In this document: piece by piece, positions 1 through 5,861 of the stretch
How the letters are laid out: every line of letters starts with the position of its first letter
How positions within the stretch are numbered: position 1 is the stretch's first letter
Assembly (NCBI GenBank): GCA_003132205.1
Contig: PKWY01000055.1
Location: 35,232 to 77,195 of the forward strand
DNA length: 41,964 nt
Direction: 5' to 3'
Source: Acidimicrobiaceae bacterium
Lineage (GTDB): Bacteria > Actinomycetota > Acidimicrobiia > Acidimicrobiales > RAAP-2
The notes under the pieces: model-generated
What the model saw: the letters and a program-made list of their open reading frames with translations, nothing else
The model's database searches: none
What the model was told of the DNA's origin: nothing
Position numbers and translations under genes: made by a program

Positions 1-32
1 CTCCTGCCCAAGGTCCGCTTCTCGCACTAAAC

Positions 33-77
33 CTCCGTCCCAGAGTACCGAGCGCACCTTGGTGCTCTGGGACGGAG
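33..77. repeat. 17-bp inverted repeat (long hairpin)
   Basis: The arms are 33-49 and 61-77. They are complementary at 16 of 17 positions, and the single exception (46 with 64) can form a G-U pair. The loop is the 11 bases 50-60. This is far longer than a chance palindrome. It lies downstream of the glutaredoxin-like gene that ends at 163, so it could terminate that operon, but no T-run follows on either strand. It could also belong to whatever lies to the left of the window. Confidence 0.6.
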
Positions 78-162
78 CGATCACGTGACAACGCGTGGGT
101 CTGTTTAGGATGACACACGAACTAGCCGAGCGCGAGTACCCGCTCGATAACGTCCCTGGCCT

Positions 163-465
163 TCACTTCGCGCCGGGACCGGACGACTGGCGCTCGAGTT
201 CGCGCTTCACCTGACGCGGCGTCGGGTTGCGCATGGTGGTTGCTCCGGCGACCACCGTGGGAACCGTCTCGTCGCCGCCATTGACCGACCGCACGAACGC
301 GGCGGCGCTCGGATCGCTCGAGATGTTCAGTTCTTCGCTCGCCACGTTCATTCGTCGAAGTCCCAATCGCAGGCGAATGCAAAAGGGGCAACCCGGGCGC
401 CAGTAGACGACGACCGCCGGGGGCTCTGCGCTCTGCTCGCCGTCGCCATTCACTTGGCCGCTCAT
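163..465 (-). CDS. Glutaredoxin-like (mycoredoxin-type) thiol-disulfide protein
   Basis: This 100-residue protein has a thioredoxin-fold signature: a beta strand followed by WRPGCPFC with the redox pair at C26 and C29, and the cis-proline motif TVPT near residue 69. Size and motif fit the actinobacterial glutaredoxin family, which reduces mixed disulfides with mycothiol or glutathione-like thiols. I chose the ATG at 465 because it overlaps the TAA stop of the methyltransferase by one base (TAATG), which suggests translational coupling. An in-frame ATG at 492 would add nine residues without known motifs. It is the last gene of a three-gene operon that begins next to a CstR-type operator, so a role in persulfide or thiol-stress repair is likely by inference. 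The reductant and substrate cannot be told from sequence. Confidence 0.85.
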   Translation of the reverse strand: MSGQVNGDGEQSAEPPAVVVYWRPGCPFCIRLRLGLRRMNVASEELNISSDPSAAAFVRSVNGGDETVPTVVAGATTMRNPTPRQVKRELERQSSGPGAK

Positions 466-1253
466 TACGCCTCGCGTGGCGCGACGTCCCACCAGATCGT
501 GGTCAGCTCGCGCGCCGTTGGCGCCTGGTGCGACGAGAGAAATTCACGGACCTCGTCCTCACGCGACTCGGGCAGGCAAAGGCGGATGCGCATGAAATGC
601 GCCGCCTGGTCGAGGTTCTGCTCGACCCGCATCGGACCGCTCCACTGTTCGCAATGCGCGTCGATGTTGATCTCGTGAAGGACATCGAGCAGGTCCGATG
701 GCGTCGGACCTTCGGGACGCTCGAGATTCCAGAAATGGCGCCACGCCTCGGACATCGACGCGAGCGGATGGCGATCAGGCATCTCGATGACCACGCGGGC
801 CTTCGCGTGGTCGTCGAGGGCTCGGAGAAACGGGACAATGTCGGCGACGTTGTAGACGACGTGATGCGCGGTCACGACGTCGGCCTCGGGTGTCCGGTCC
901 GCGACCGACGGCCAGAAGCCCTCGACTGTCTCGCAGGTGACCCCACGGTTGGCGGCGTTCGCGCTGAACATCACCAACATCTCGGGCTGGTGGTCGACGC
1001 CGATAACGTGTGTCGCCGGAGGAGTCAGGGCGAAGGCCGCAATACCACCTCCGCAGCCCACGTCGAGCACCGTGGCGCCCATGGACAGGACTTCACGCGC
1101 GCGTTCGTGCGACGGCGACGGTGGAATCTGTTCGGGGACCTCGAACAACACGGGCGGGTGAATCCACGGACTCTGCGGCGCCGAATTCACAATCTCGTCG
1201 GGCAGCGCCCACGCGTCGAGTGCCTGGCGCCAGTTCTGCGCGGCCGAGGTCAC
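465..1253 (-). CDS. Class I SAM-dependent methyltransferase, substrate unknown
   Basis: The 262-residue protein has a Rossmann methyltransferase core. Motif I VLDVGCGGG is at residues 62-70, the acidic end of strand beta-2 is in VIGVDHQPE, and motif II-like residues are in EADVVTAHHVVYNV. The GTG at 1253 is chosen because it lies two bases after the stop of the upstream small Cys-rich gene, which makes an operon obvious. The substrate is not recognisable. The C-terminal third (after about 165) has no motif I can name. Its position between a Cys-rich protein and a glutaredoxin, downstream of a CstR-type operator, suggests a substrate connected with sulfur or thiols, but that is inference only. 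Confidence 0.85.
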   Translation of the reverse strand: MTSAAQNWRQALDAWALPDEIVNSAPQSPWIHPPVLFEVPEQIPPSPSHERAREVLSMGATVLDVGCGGGIAAFALTPPATHVIGVDHQPEMLVMFSANAANRGVTCETVEGFWPSVADRTPEADVVTAHHVVYNVADIVPFLRALDDHAKARVVIEMPDRHPLASMSEAWRHFWNLERPEGPTPSDLLDVLHEINIDAHCEQWSGPMRVEQNLDQAAHFMRIRLCLPESREDEVREFLSSHQAPTARELTTIWWDVAPREA

Positions 1254-1255
1254 GG

Positions 1256-1438
1256 TCAGCGTCCTAGAAATCGAGCGAGGGAGCCCTCAGTCGAATCCGA
1301 ATTCGACGATGCGGCGAATTCCTGATCGCACGTGCACCGCTCGTCCTTCGGCACTCCATCGAGCGCCTGTTCTATATGACTCCCACATCCGCTCCACGTC
1401 GGCTTGGCGCACGCCTCGCACGTCACTTGATGACACAT
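1256..1438 (-). CDS. Small conserved Cys-rich protein (MCHQVTC family)
   Basis: This 60-residue protein begins MCHQVTCEAC and continues through a WSGCG motif. Cysteines are at 2, 7, 10, 18, 35 and 37, with His at 3 and 21, an arrangement that looks like a small zinc or iron-sulfur knuckle. Very similar short proteins of unknown function are widespread in actinobacteria (family knowledge, no name recalled). The ATG at 1438 follows a GAGAGG Shine-Dalgarno sequence. The frame stays open upstream to an ATG at 1579, but the extra residues look random. It is the first gene of an operon with a methyltransferase and a glutaredoxin-like protein. A promoter with -10 TATACT on the minus strand at 1592-1597, overlapping the CstR-type operator, could drive it with a leader of about 147 bases. 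Confidence 0.8.
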   Translation of the reverse strand: MCHQVTCEACAKPTWSGCGSHIEQALDGVPKDERCTCDQEFAASSNSDSTEGSLARFLGR

Positions 1439-1591
1439 TGCTCTTACCTCTCTCCGTTGTTCATTCTTCTCGACCCGAGCGAGCCAGCATGCACTCTTCG
1501 ACTGCATTCGATGTTGGTACTTTCCACCCTGGCGCCGCACGCTTTCTGAGCGACCCCCCACGACCGATGGCACGACCACCCTTCGTCGTGT

Positions 1592-1620
1592 AGTATATAC
1601 CCCTGGGGGTATTTACTCGA
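1592..1620 (-). promoter_or_regulatory. Probable minus-strand promoter with operator in its spacer
   Basis: Read on the minus strand there is a -10 box TATACT (1592-1597) preceded at exactly 17 bases by TCGAGT (1615-1620). The -10 box and the ten bases TATACTACAC are identical to those of the sqr promoter at 4483-4511, which has the same geometry. The -35 is poor, so the assignment rests mainly on this similarity. It would transcribe the Cys-rich protein / methyltransferase / glutaredoxin operon. Confidence 0.55.
1597..1612. promoter_or_regulatory. CsoR/CstR-type operator 1, upstream of thioredoxin
   Basis: The palindrome ATACCC-CTGG-GGGTAT matches the operator style of the CsoR/RcnR/CstR family (AT-flanked C-runs and G-runs). 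It shares 15 bases on the left (1588-1602) and GGGGTATTT on the right (1606-1614) with operator 2 at 4488-4503. It lies 36 bases before the thioredoxin start and inside the spacer of a minus-strand promoter, so one bound repressor could control both directions. Confidence 0.82.
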
Positions 1621-1648
1621 CGACGTCAGCGGAAGCAGAGGAGGAGCC

Positions 1649-2020
1649 ATGGCAACTACACAAATGACAGAGCAGAACTTCGAGGAGGTCGTCGCATCCA
1701 ACGACATCGTGCTCATCGACTTCTGGGCGACGTGGTGCGGCCCGTGCCGGTCATTCGCGCCGACCTACGAGAAGGTCGGCGAGCAGTACCCCGACATCAT
1801 CTTCGCCAAGGTCGACACCGAGGCCGAGCAGGGACTCGCGGCGTCCTTCAACATCATGTCGATCCCCACTTTGATGGTGATCCGTGAGAACGTGGTCCTG
1901 TTCAGCCAGGCGGGCGCCCTTCCCGAGCGCACCTTGCGCGAACTCGTGGAGAAAGTGCGCGAACTTGACATGCAAGAGGTCCACCGTCAGATCCTCGAAC
2001 AACAAAACGCCGACGCCTAA
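1649..2020 (+). CDS. trxA: Thioredoxin
   Basis: The 123-residue protein is a single-domain cytoplasmic thioredoxin with the active site WCGPC (C30, C33) after the strand VLIDFWAT, and a cis-proline in SIPTLMVI. It has no signal peptide. The C-terminus is about 12 residues longer than in E. coli thioredoxin. The start ATG follows GGAGGAG with good spacing. The CstR-type operator at 1597-1612 is 36 bases upstream, so it is probably induced together with the sulfide oxidation operon. Thioredoxins reduce protein and low-molecular persulfides, which would suit such a regulon. A small hairpin (2024-2039) follows the stop codon. Confidence 0.95.
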   Translation: MATTQMTEQNFEEVVASNDIVLIDFWATWCGPCRSFAPTYEKVGEQYPDIIFAKVDTEAEQGLAASFNIMSIPTLMVIRENVVLFSQAGALPERTLRELVEKVRELDMQEVHRQILEQQNADA

Positions 2021-2023
2021 CCC

Positions 2024-2039
2024 GAGGCGACCTCGCCTC
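2024..2039 (+). terminator. Small hairpin after the thioredoxin gene
   Basis: GAGGCGA and TCGCCTC face each other with a two-base gap, three bases after the thioredoxin stop. The stem is short and no T-run follows, so terminator function is only possible. Another palindrome, GAGGCGCCTC, lies a few bases further right. Confidence 0.35.
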
Positions 2040-2134
2040 TAGCGCCAGAAGTAACCGAGGCGCCTCGTGCTTTGGCGCACCGGTGAACGGGTCATCGACG
2101 AAGTGGGCGCCCGTCCTTGGGTCGGCCAACGTTC

Positions 2135-2683
2135 TCAGACGCCGGGATCGTCGACGCGCAGTCCCAATTGGGCGGGCGTTGCTCGGGTGAGCACGAGCAC
2201 GAGCGCGAGCATGACCACGTGCACACCCGTGCACCACAGGCAGATGTGACCGATGATCAAGACCTCTGCGGCGATCAGCCAGAAGACGAACAACAGTCCC
2301 GCGACCGCCAACGCAGTTCGCGAAAGCGCCAGCCATCGAGCGCCCCGTCGCCACACCGGGGGCGACGACAGGATGCTCATGACGACGAAGAAGCCGAGCC
2401 CCAATAGCGCGACGGGAATCCCGAATACGCGCGACTGGGGTGATGTCGTGACCGCCGTGCAGCTGAGTTCACCGCGCCCCGAACACGCGAGGATCGTGGC
2501 TTCGGTGAAGTGCGCGATGGTCATGTAGGTCGACAGGCCCACACCGATCAGGCTCAGCGCGAACGCGGTCACCCCGACCCAGCGCGTCGCGGGCAACGGC
2601 TCGAAGTCTGCACCGTCGGGTTCGAGCGCTGGCGCTGGCGGTACCGTGGCGGTCCCAGCATCATCACGCGACGAACCGGACAT
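2135..2683 (-). CDS. VKOR-family membrane thiol oxidase
   Basis: The 182-residue membrane protein has four predicted transmembrane segments (about 35-57, 88-104, 119-145 and 150-167). It has the vitamin K epoxide reductase signature: the loop cysteines C67 and C75, the conserved Ser in TTSPQS, and the quinone-proximal CxxC C148-L-W-C151. Bacterial VKOR re-oxidises DsbA-like proteins outside the membrane and passes electrons to quinone. Here it is a stand-alone VKOR without a fused thioredoxin domain. Its ATG overlaps the stop of the preceding 48-residue gene by one base (TGATG), so it is translated from the sqr operon. Sharing an operon with a quinone-linked sulfide oxidase is unusual; persulfide handling rather than general disulfide formation is an inference. 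Confidence 0.9.
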   Translation of the reverse strand: MSGSSRDDAGTATVPPAPALEPDGADFEPLPATRWVGVTAFALSLIGVGLSTYMTIAHFTEATILACSGRGELSCTAVTTSPQSRVFGIPVALLGLGFFVVMSILSSPPVWRRGARWLALSRTALAVAGLLFVFWLIAAEVLIIGHICLWCTGVHVVMLALVLVLTRATPAQLGLRVDDPGV

Positions 2684-2829
2684 CAGTGGTGCGCTCTCGT
2701 TACCATCTTCATCATTCGGAAATTGAACGCCACGAAGCGGGTGACCTGGTAGAAGAGGTTCTTCCTGCGACGAAGCGTTCCCGCCGTCGGCAGGGGCGCT
2801 TCAGCGATGCTGCGGTCCACGTCACTCAT
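2683..2829 (-). CDS. Small basic protein of the sqr operon, unknown function
   Basis: This 48-residue protein starts with ATG at 2829 after a good AAGGTGG ribosome site. Its stop overlaps the VKOR start. The N-terminal 20 residues are polar. The C-terminal half is basic and aromatic (RRRKNLFYQVTRFVAFNFRM) and could form one amphipathic helix with positive and aromatic faces, ending KMVTRAHH. It is too short and too charged for an ordinary transmembrane segment and has no cysteine. Overlap with VKOR and the ribosome site argue that it is real. I do not recognise a family; a peripheral membrane subunit linking the oxidoreductase to VKOR or to the membrane is one possibility. Confidence 0.7.
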   Translation of the reverse strand: MSDVDRSIAEAPLPTAGTLRRRKNLFYQVTRFVAFNFRMMKMVTRAHH

Positions 2830-2876
2830 CTGTTCCACCTTCTTGGTCTCGGACTTGCTCTCATGTCGACTGTCCG

Positions 2877-4334
2877 TTACTCGGGGATCATGAACCAGCC
2901 GAAGCGGGCCTTCGCCTTGTAAATGAACAGGTAGTGCAGGAGCAACTTGGTCCAGTGCCCGCTGAGCCCGATCTCGCCCGAGGTTTGGGTGAGGTCGCGT
3001 CCAGAACCGGGGAAACGCTTCCGGTCGGGGATGATCGGGTACATCGTGATCGCGGCGGCGCTGCCCTTGCGAAGTCCGGTACCCGCCGAGGCAATGCACG
3101 CCGCACCCATCGCCGCCATCGAGGCGGTGCGCAGCGGGGCCTGGTCCCCGCGACGGATTCGTTCGGCGATCGAGAGGGCCACGGTGCGCCCCATGACGCC
3201 CGAGGGCATCCCGGTGCGTGGAGGCGCGGGCGAGATGACCGTCCCGTTCGGGCTCTTCCTCGGTTCGGAGATGGCGTGGGGTGGCGCGAAGGCGATCCCG
3301 ACGCCGAAGACGTTCGCGTAGCGCGGACACTGGTACGTCTTGGGCCAGTCCTCGGGCGTCCACTCCTCGAAGGGCTTGGCCGCGTAGTCCGCGTCAACCC
3401 GCAGAAAGCCGTTCGGTGCGAAGAGGTCGTCAGTGATGTCGTCGCCGTTGTTCGCGTACGCCTTCATGTCGACCCCGCGAAACGGTGGCAGCAGCATCGC
3501 GAAGTCGAAGTCCAAGGTGTGCTTCGAGCCGTCGAGTTCCTCGTAGTGGATGACCCCCGGGTCCACCTTCTCGACGTGGGCGCGAAGAATGGCCCTGACC
3601 CCGCGTTCACGGAACAACGATTCGGTCCACATCTTGCTGCTGGTTTCGAAGCCGTTCTGGGCGAAGGTCATGCCGCCCACGCCGAGGTCCCCGAGGTCGT
3701 ACTCGTTGGAGAGGTACACCACGTCGGCGAGTTCACGCACCCCGCGCTCCCTGAGTTCGTGCTCGACGTTGAAGGTGTACTCGAAGGCCGCTCCCTCGCA
3801 CGTGCAGGTACCGTGTCCTACGCCGATGACCAGGGTCTTCCTCTCGCCGGCCTTGAGCGCCTCGATGATCGTCTCGAGCGCGGCGGCCGACTGTTCGGCG
3901 TGTCCGGCGGTACAGACCGACCAGGAGTTACCGTCGGGCCCGAGCCCAGGGGTGGCCGCAAAGTTCAGTTTTGGTCCGGTCGCGACGATGAGGTAGTCGT
4001 AGGTGAGCTGCTCCTCTTGACCGGACCGGGTCGGGTCCGTGTAGACGATGTCGACGAAGCCTTGGGGATTGTCAGGGCTGCCCTCGGGGTGGATCGCCAC
4101 GGCCTTGGCCTGGCGAAACCCGATGTGCTTGCGCTTGTAGATCGGCGCCAGAGGAAAGGTCACCTGGTCCTTGGTCATCTTGCCGACCCCGACCCAGATA
4201 TTCGAAGGAATCCAGTTCCAATTGGAGTTGGGCGTCACGACGATGATCTCGGCCTTATTCTTTAGTTGACGCTGCAGGTGTAGTGCCGCGGTGTGACCCG
4301 AAATACCAGCACCGAGGATTACGACGCGAGCCAT
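2877..4334 (-). CDS. sqr: Sulfide:quinone oxidoreductase-like FAD protein
   Basis: The 485-residue flavoprotein begins with the FAD-binding GAGISG motif (residues 8-13). It has the ATG motif at 118-120 and a second dinucleotide-fold segment at VIGVGHG. Cysteines at 141 (SVCTAGHAE), 177, 179 (GTCTCEG) and 336 (YQCPRYANVFGVG) match the regions of the three SQR cysteines. SQR oxidises sulfide to a persulfide or polysulfide and reduces quinone. The tail (about 400-485) holds a small hydrophobic part and amphipathic segments, suiting peripheral membrane attachment. The ATG at 4334 follows GGGGAGGT; codons upstream are non-conserved. A flavocytochrome-c-like or other SQR-related oxidoreductase is the main alternative. 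It is the first gene of an operon under the operator at 4488-4503. Confidence 0.85.
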   Translation of the reverse strand: MARVVILGAGISGHTAALHLQRQLKNKAEIIVVTPNSNWNWIPSNIWVGVGKMTKDQVTFPLAPIYKRKHIGFRQAKAVAIHPEGSPDNPQGFVDIVYTDPTRSGQEEQLTYDYLIVATGPKLNFAATPGLGPDGNSWSVCTAGHAEQSAAALETIIEALKAGERKTLVIGVGHGTCTCEGAAFEYTFNVEHELRERGVRELADVVYLSNEYDLGDLGVGGMTFAQNGFETSSKMWTESLFRERGVRAILRAHVEKVDPGVIHYEELDGSKHTLDFDFAMLLPPFRGVDMKAYANNGDDITDDLFAPNGFLRVDADYAAKPFEEWTPEDWPKTYQCPRYANVFGVGIAFAPPHAISEPRKSPNGTVISPAPPRTGMPSGVMGRTVALSIAERIRRGDQAPLRTASMAAMGAACIASAGTGLRKGSAAAITMYPIIPDRKRFPGSGRDLTQTSGEIGLSGHWTKLLLHYLFIYKAKARFGWFMIPE

Positions 4335-4482
4335 GGCGACCTCCCCGCCTTCATTGCGGACCGGCGCCCCGCGAGAACCCCTGTGACGCGGTGCCGAGAC
4401 TCTGATCTGGCCAAGTTCATTGACTCCCCATTTCCGATGCAACCGCCGGACCGACGTGCAACCGCCCCTAGTAACCATGTGT

Positions 4483-4511
4483 AGTATATACCCATAGGGG
4501 TATTTCTTCAA
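4483..4511 (-). promoter_or_regulatory. sqr promoter with operator in the spacer
   Basis: On the minus strand, -35 TTGAAG (4506-4511) and -10 TATACT (4483-4488) are separated by exactly 17 bases. The operator palindrome fills that spacer, so bound repressor would block RNA polymerase directly. Transcription would begin near 4476 and give sqr a leader of roughly 140 bases. Confidence 0.75.
4488..4503. promoter_or_regulatory. CsoR/CstR-type operator 2, between sqr and its repressor
   Basis: ATACCC-ATAG-GGGTAT is the second copy of the palindrome at 1597-1612, with the same flanks (GTGTAGTAT on the left, TT on the right). It lies between the divergent sqr operon and the repressor gene, as expected for an autoregulated repressor. 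The repressor start is 75 bases to the right. Confidence 0.85.
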
Positions 4512-4578
4512 TTCGAAGCAAGTGATTCGACAGAATCTCGGTGATACTGAGACGAACTAAATCAGCCAAGGAGAACTC

Positions 4579-4866
4579 ATGGCCACCAAGAAGACCCCAC
4601 ATGTCCTCCAGGACCAGACGCAACTTGAGAAGATCACCAAGCGCGTCAAGCGCGCGCACGGTCAGATGGGGGCCATCGTGCGAATGCTCGAAGAAGGTCG
4701 TAGCTGCGAGGACATCGTCACCCAGATGGCGGCAGTCGCCAAAGCCGTGAACACCGCCGCGTTCACGCTCATTTCAGCCAACTTGAAGGAATGTCTCGTC
4801 GATCCCGAGAACGACACCGACGAGATCGTGACCCGATTGCAGAAACTGTTCCTGAGCCTCGCCTAG
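4579..4866 (+). CDS. cstR: CsoR/RcnR-family repressor, CstR-like (persulfide sensor)
   Basis: This 95-residue all-helical repressor has the family core KRVKRAHGQMGAIVRMLEEG. The sensor cysteines are C43 (GRSCEDIV) and C72 (NLKECLVD). In copper-sensing CsoR, a His four residues before the second Cys ligates copper; here that position is Asn68. Loss of this His with both Cys kept is the pattern of CstR, which senses persulfides and polysulfides by linking the two cysteines. The neighbouring sqr, thioredoxin and VKOR genes fit that reading better than copper; no copper ATPase or chaperone is nearby. The ATG follows AAGGAG. Family membership is certain; the inducer is inferred. Confidence 0.88.
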   Translation: MATKKTPHVLQDQTQLEKITKRVKRAHGQMGAIVRMLEEGRSCEDIVTQMAAVAKAVNTAAFTLISANLKECLVDPENDTDEIVTRLQKLFLSLA

Positions 4867-5000
4867 CGGGCCTTCGTTCGAGATTCAGCACGCCACGACC
4901 AACGTTCGCCGTTTGCCTCGTCGTCCTTTGCTCGTCGCGGACTCGGGGGTCCCGGGTGCCGCAAAGCCCAGCGGCGGATTGCCCATCGAAACACCACTAT

Positions 5001-5040
5001 CCCGGTCTCGGCCGCGCGACGAATCGCGCAGGTGACCGGG
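5001..5040. terminator. Two-part hairpin between convergent genes
   Basis: CCCGGT (5001-5006) pairs with ACCGGG (5035-5040), and inside it GCGCGA (5014-5019) pairs with TCGCGC (5024-5029). The structure is nearly symmetrical and lies between the ends of the cstR gene and the mycofactocin SDR gene. It has no T-run, so it would be at best a factor-dependent or bidirectional terminator. The rest of the 209-base gap holds nothing I recognise. Confidence 0.4.
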
Positions 5041-5075
5041 AGGTCGACGCGGAAAAGGACAAACTCGAGTGAAGG

Positions 5076-5861
5076 CTAGGAAACCGTCATCCCACCGTCG
5101 ACCGCGATGTCAGCGCCGGTGATGGCTGAGGCCGCGGGTGAGCATAACCAGGCGATGGTCGCGGCCACTTCGTAGGGTTCGATGAGGCGGCCAATGGGCT
5201 GGCTCTTCGCGAACTCCTCTTCGCTCGAGAGCCCGTACACGTCGGCCGACGCCTTCAGGATCGCGGTGCGCGTCGAGCCCGGGCTCACCGCGTTCGCGGT
5301 GACGCCGTGCTCCGCGAGGTCCATCGCCACCCCGCGGATGAGGCCCACGACCGCGTGCTTGGCGGCCGAATACGCCGCCAGATGGTAGAGGCCGGTGCTG
5401 CCCGCCGCCGAGGCGACCGCGACGATGCGACTCTGGGCGTCGCGACCGTTCGCGATCAGCGTGGGCGCGGCGGCGTCAATCAGGCGCCTGGTGCCGAGCA
5501 CGTTCACCGACCACACGGCGTCCCACGCGGCGTCGGAGATCTCCCAGAGCGGTGCGCCCGCGCCAATGACCCCCGCGCAGGCAACAACGGTATCGAGACG
5601 TCCAAAGTGCCGCGAGGCCGTTTCGACCGCCAGCTGCATGTCGGTGGCGCTTCGAACGTCACCCACGAGGCCGAGCACCGATTCGCCGTGGCGAGCCACC
5701 ACGCCGTCGAGATCCGCGGGCGTCGCGAGTGCGTACGGGACGTCGAGGATGTCGCGGCAACGGTCGACCGCGACGACGCGGTAGCCGTCGTTCACGAGCG
5801 CGTCCACGGTCGCCGCGCCGATTCCCCGTGCGGCCCCCGTGACGATGGCCACGCGGTTCAC
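5076..5861 (-). CDS. Mycofactocin-type SDR oxidoreductase
   Basis: The 261-residue protein is a short-chain dehydrogenase with the cofactor motif TGAARGIG (8-15), CAG-type NNAG motif (95-97) and catalytic Tyr164/Lys168 (YSAAK). After strand beta-2 it has an insertion, roughly residues 34-57, including VPYALATPADLDGVV. This is the hallmark of mycofactocin-linked SDRs, whose NAD is held non-exchangeably and is re-oxidised by mycofactocin. The GTG start at 5861 overlaps the mftD stop (GTGA), so the two are translationally coupled. Substrate is probably an alcohol or carveol-like compound, but this cannot be read from sequence. Confidence 0.88.
   Translation of the reverse strand: MNRVAIVTGAARGIGAATVDALVNDGYRVVAVDRCRDILDVPYALATPADLDGVVARHGESVLGLVGDVRSATDMQLAVETASRHFGRLDTVVACAGVIGAGAPLWEISDAAWDAVWSVNVLGTRRLIDAAAPTLIANGRDAQSRIVAVASAAGSTGLYHLAAYSAAKHAVVGLIRGVAMDLAEHGVTANAVSPGSTRTAILKASADVYGLSSEEEFAKSQPIGRLIEPYEVAATIAWLCSPAASAITGADIAVDGGMTVS

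Noticed and set aside
1439..1579. Longer start for the Cys-rich mini-protein
   Set aside because: The frame is open, but the added residues are not conserved-looking and the ATG at 1438 has the better ribosome site.
2934..4265. Long plus-strand open frame opposite sqr
   Set aside because: It is the mirror of a GC-rich gene; it has no motif or ribosome site, and the minus-strand SQR motifs are clear.
4579..4866. Copper-sensing CsoR as the identity of the repressor
   Set aside because: The His ligand is replaced by Asn and there is no copper gene nearby; the CstR reading fits better.
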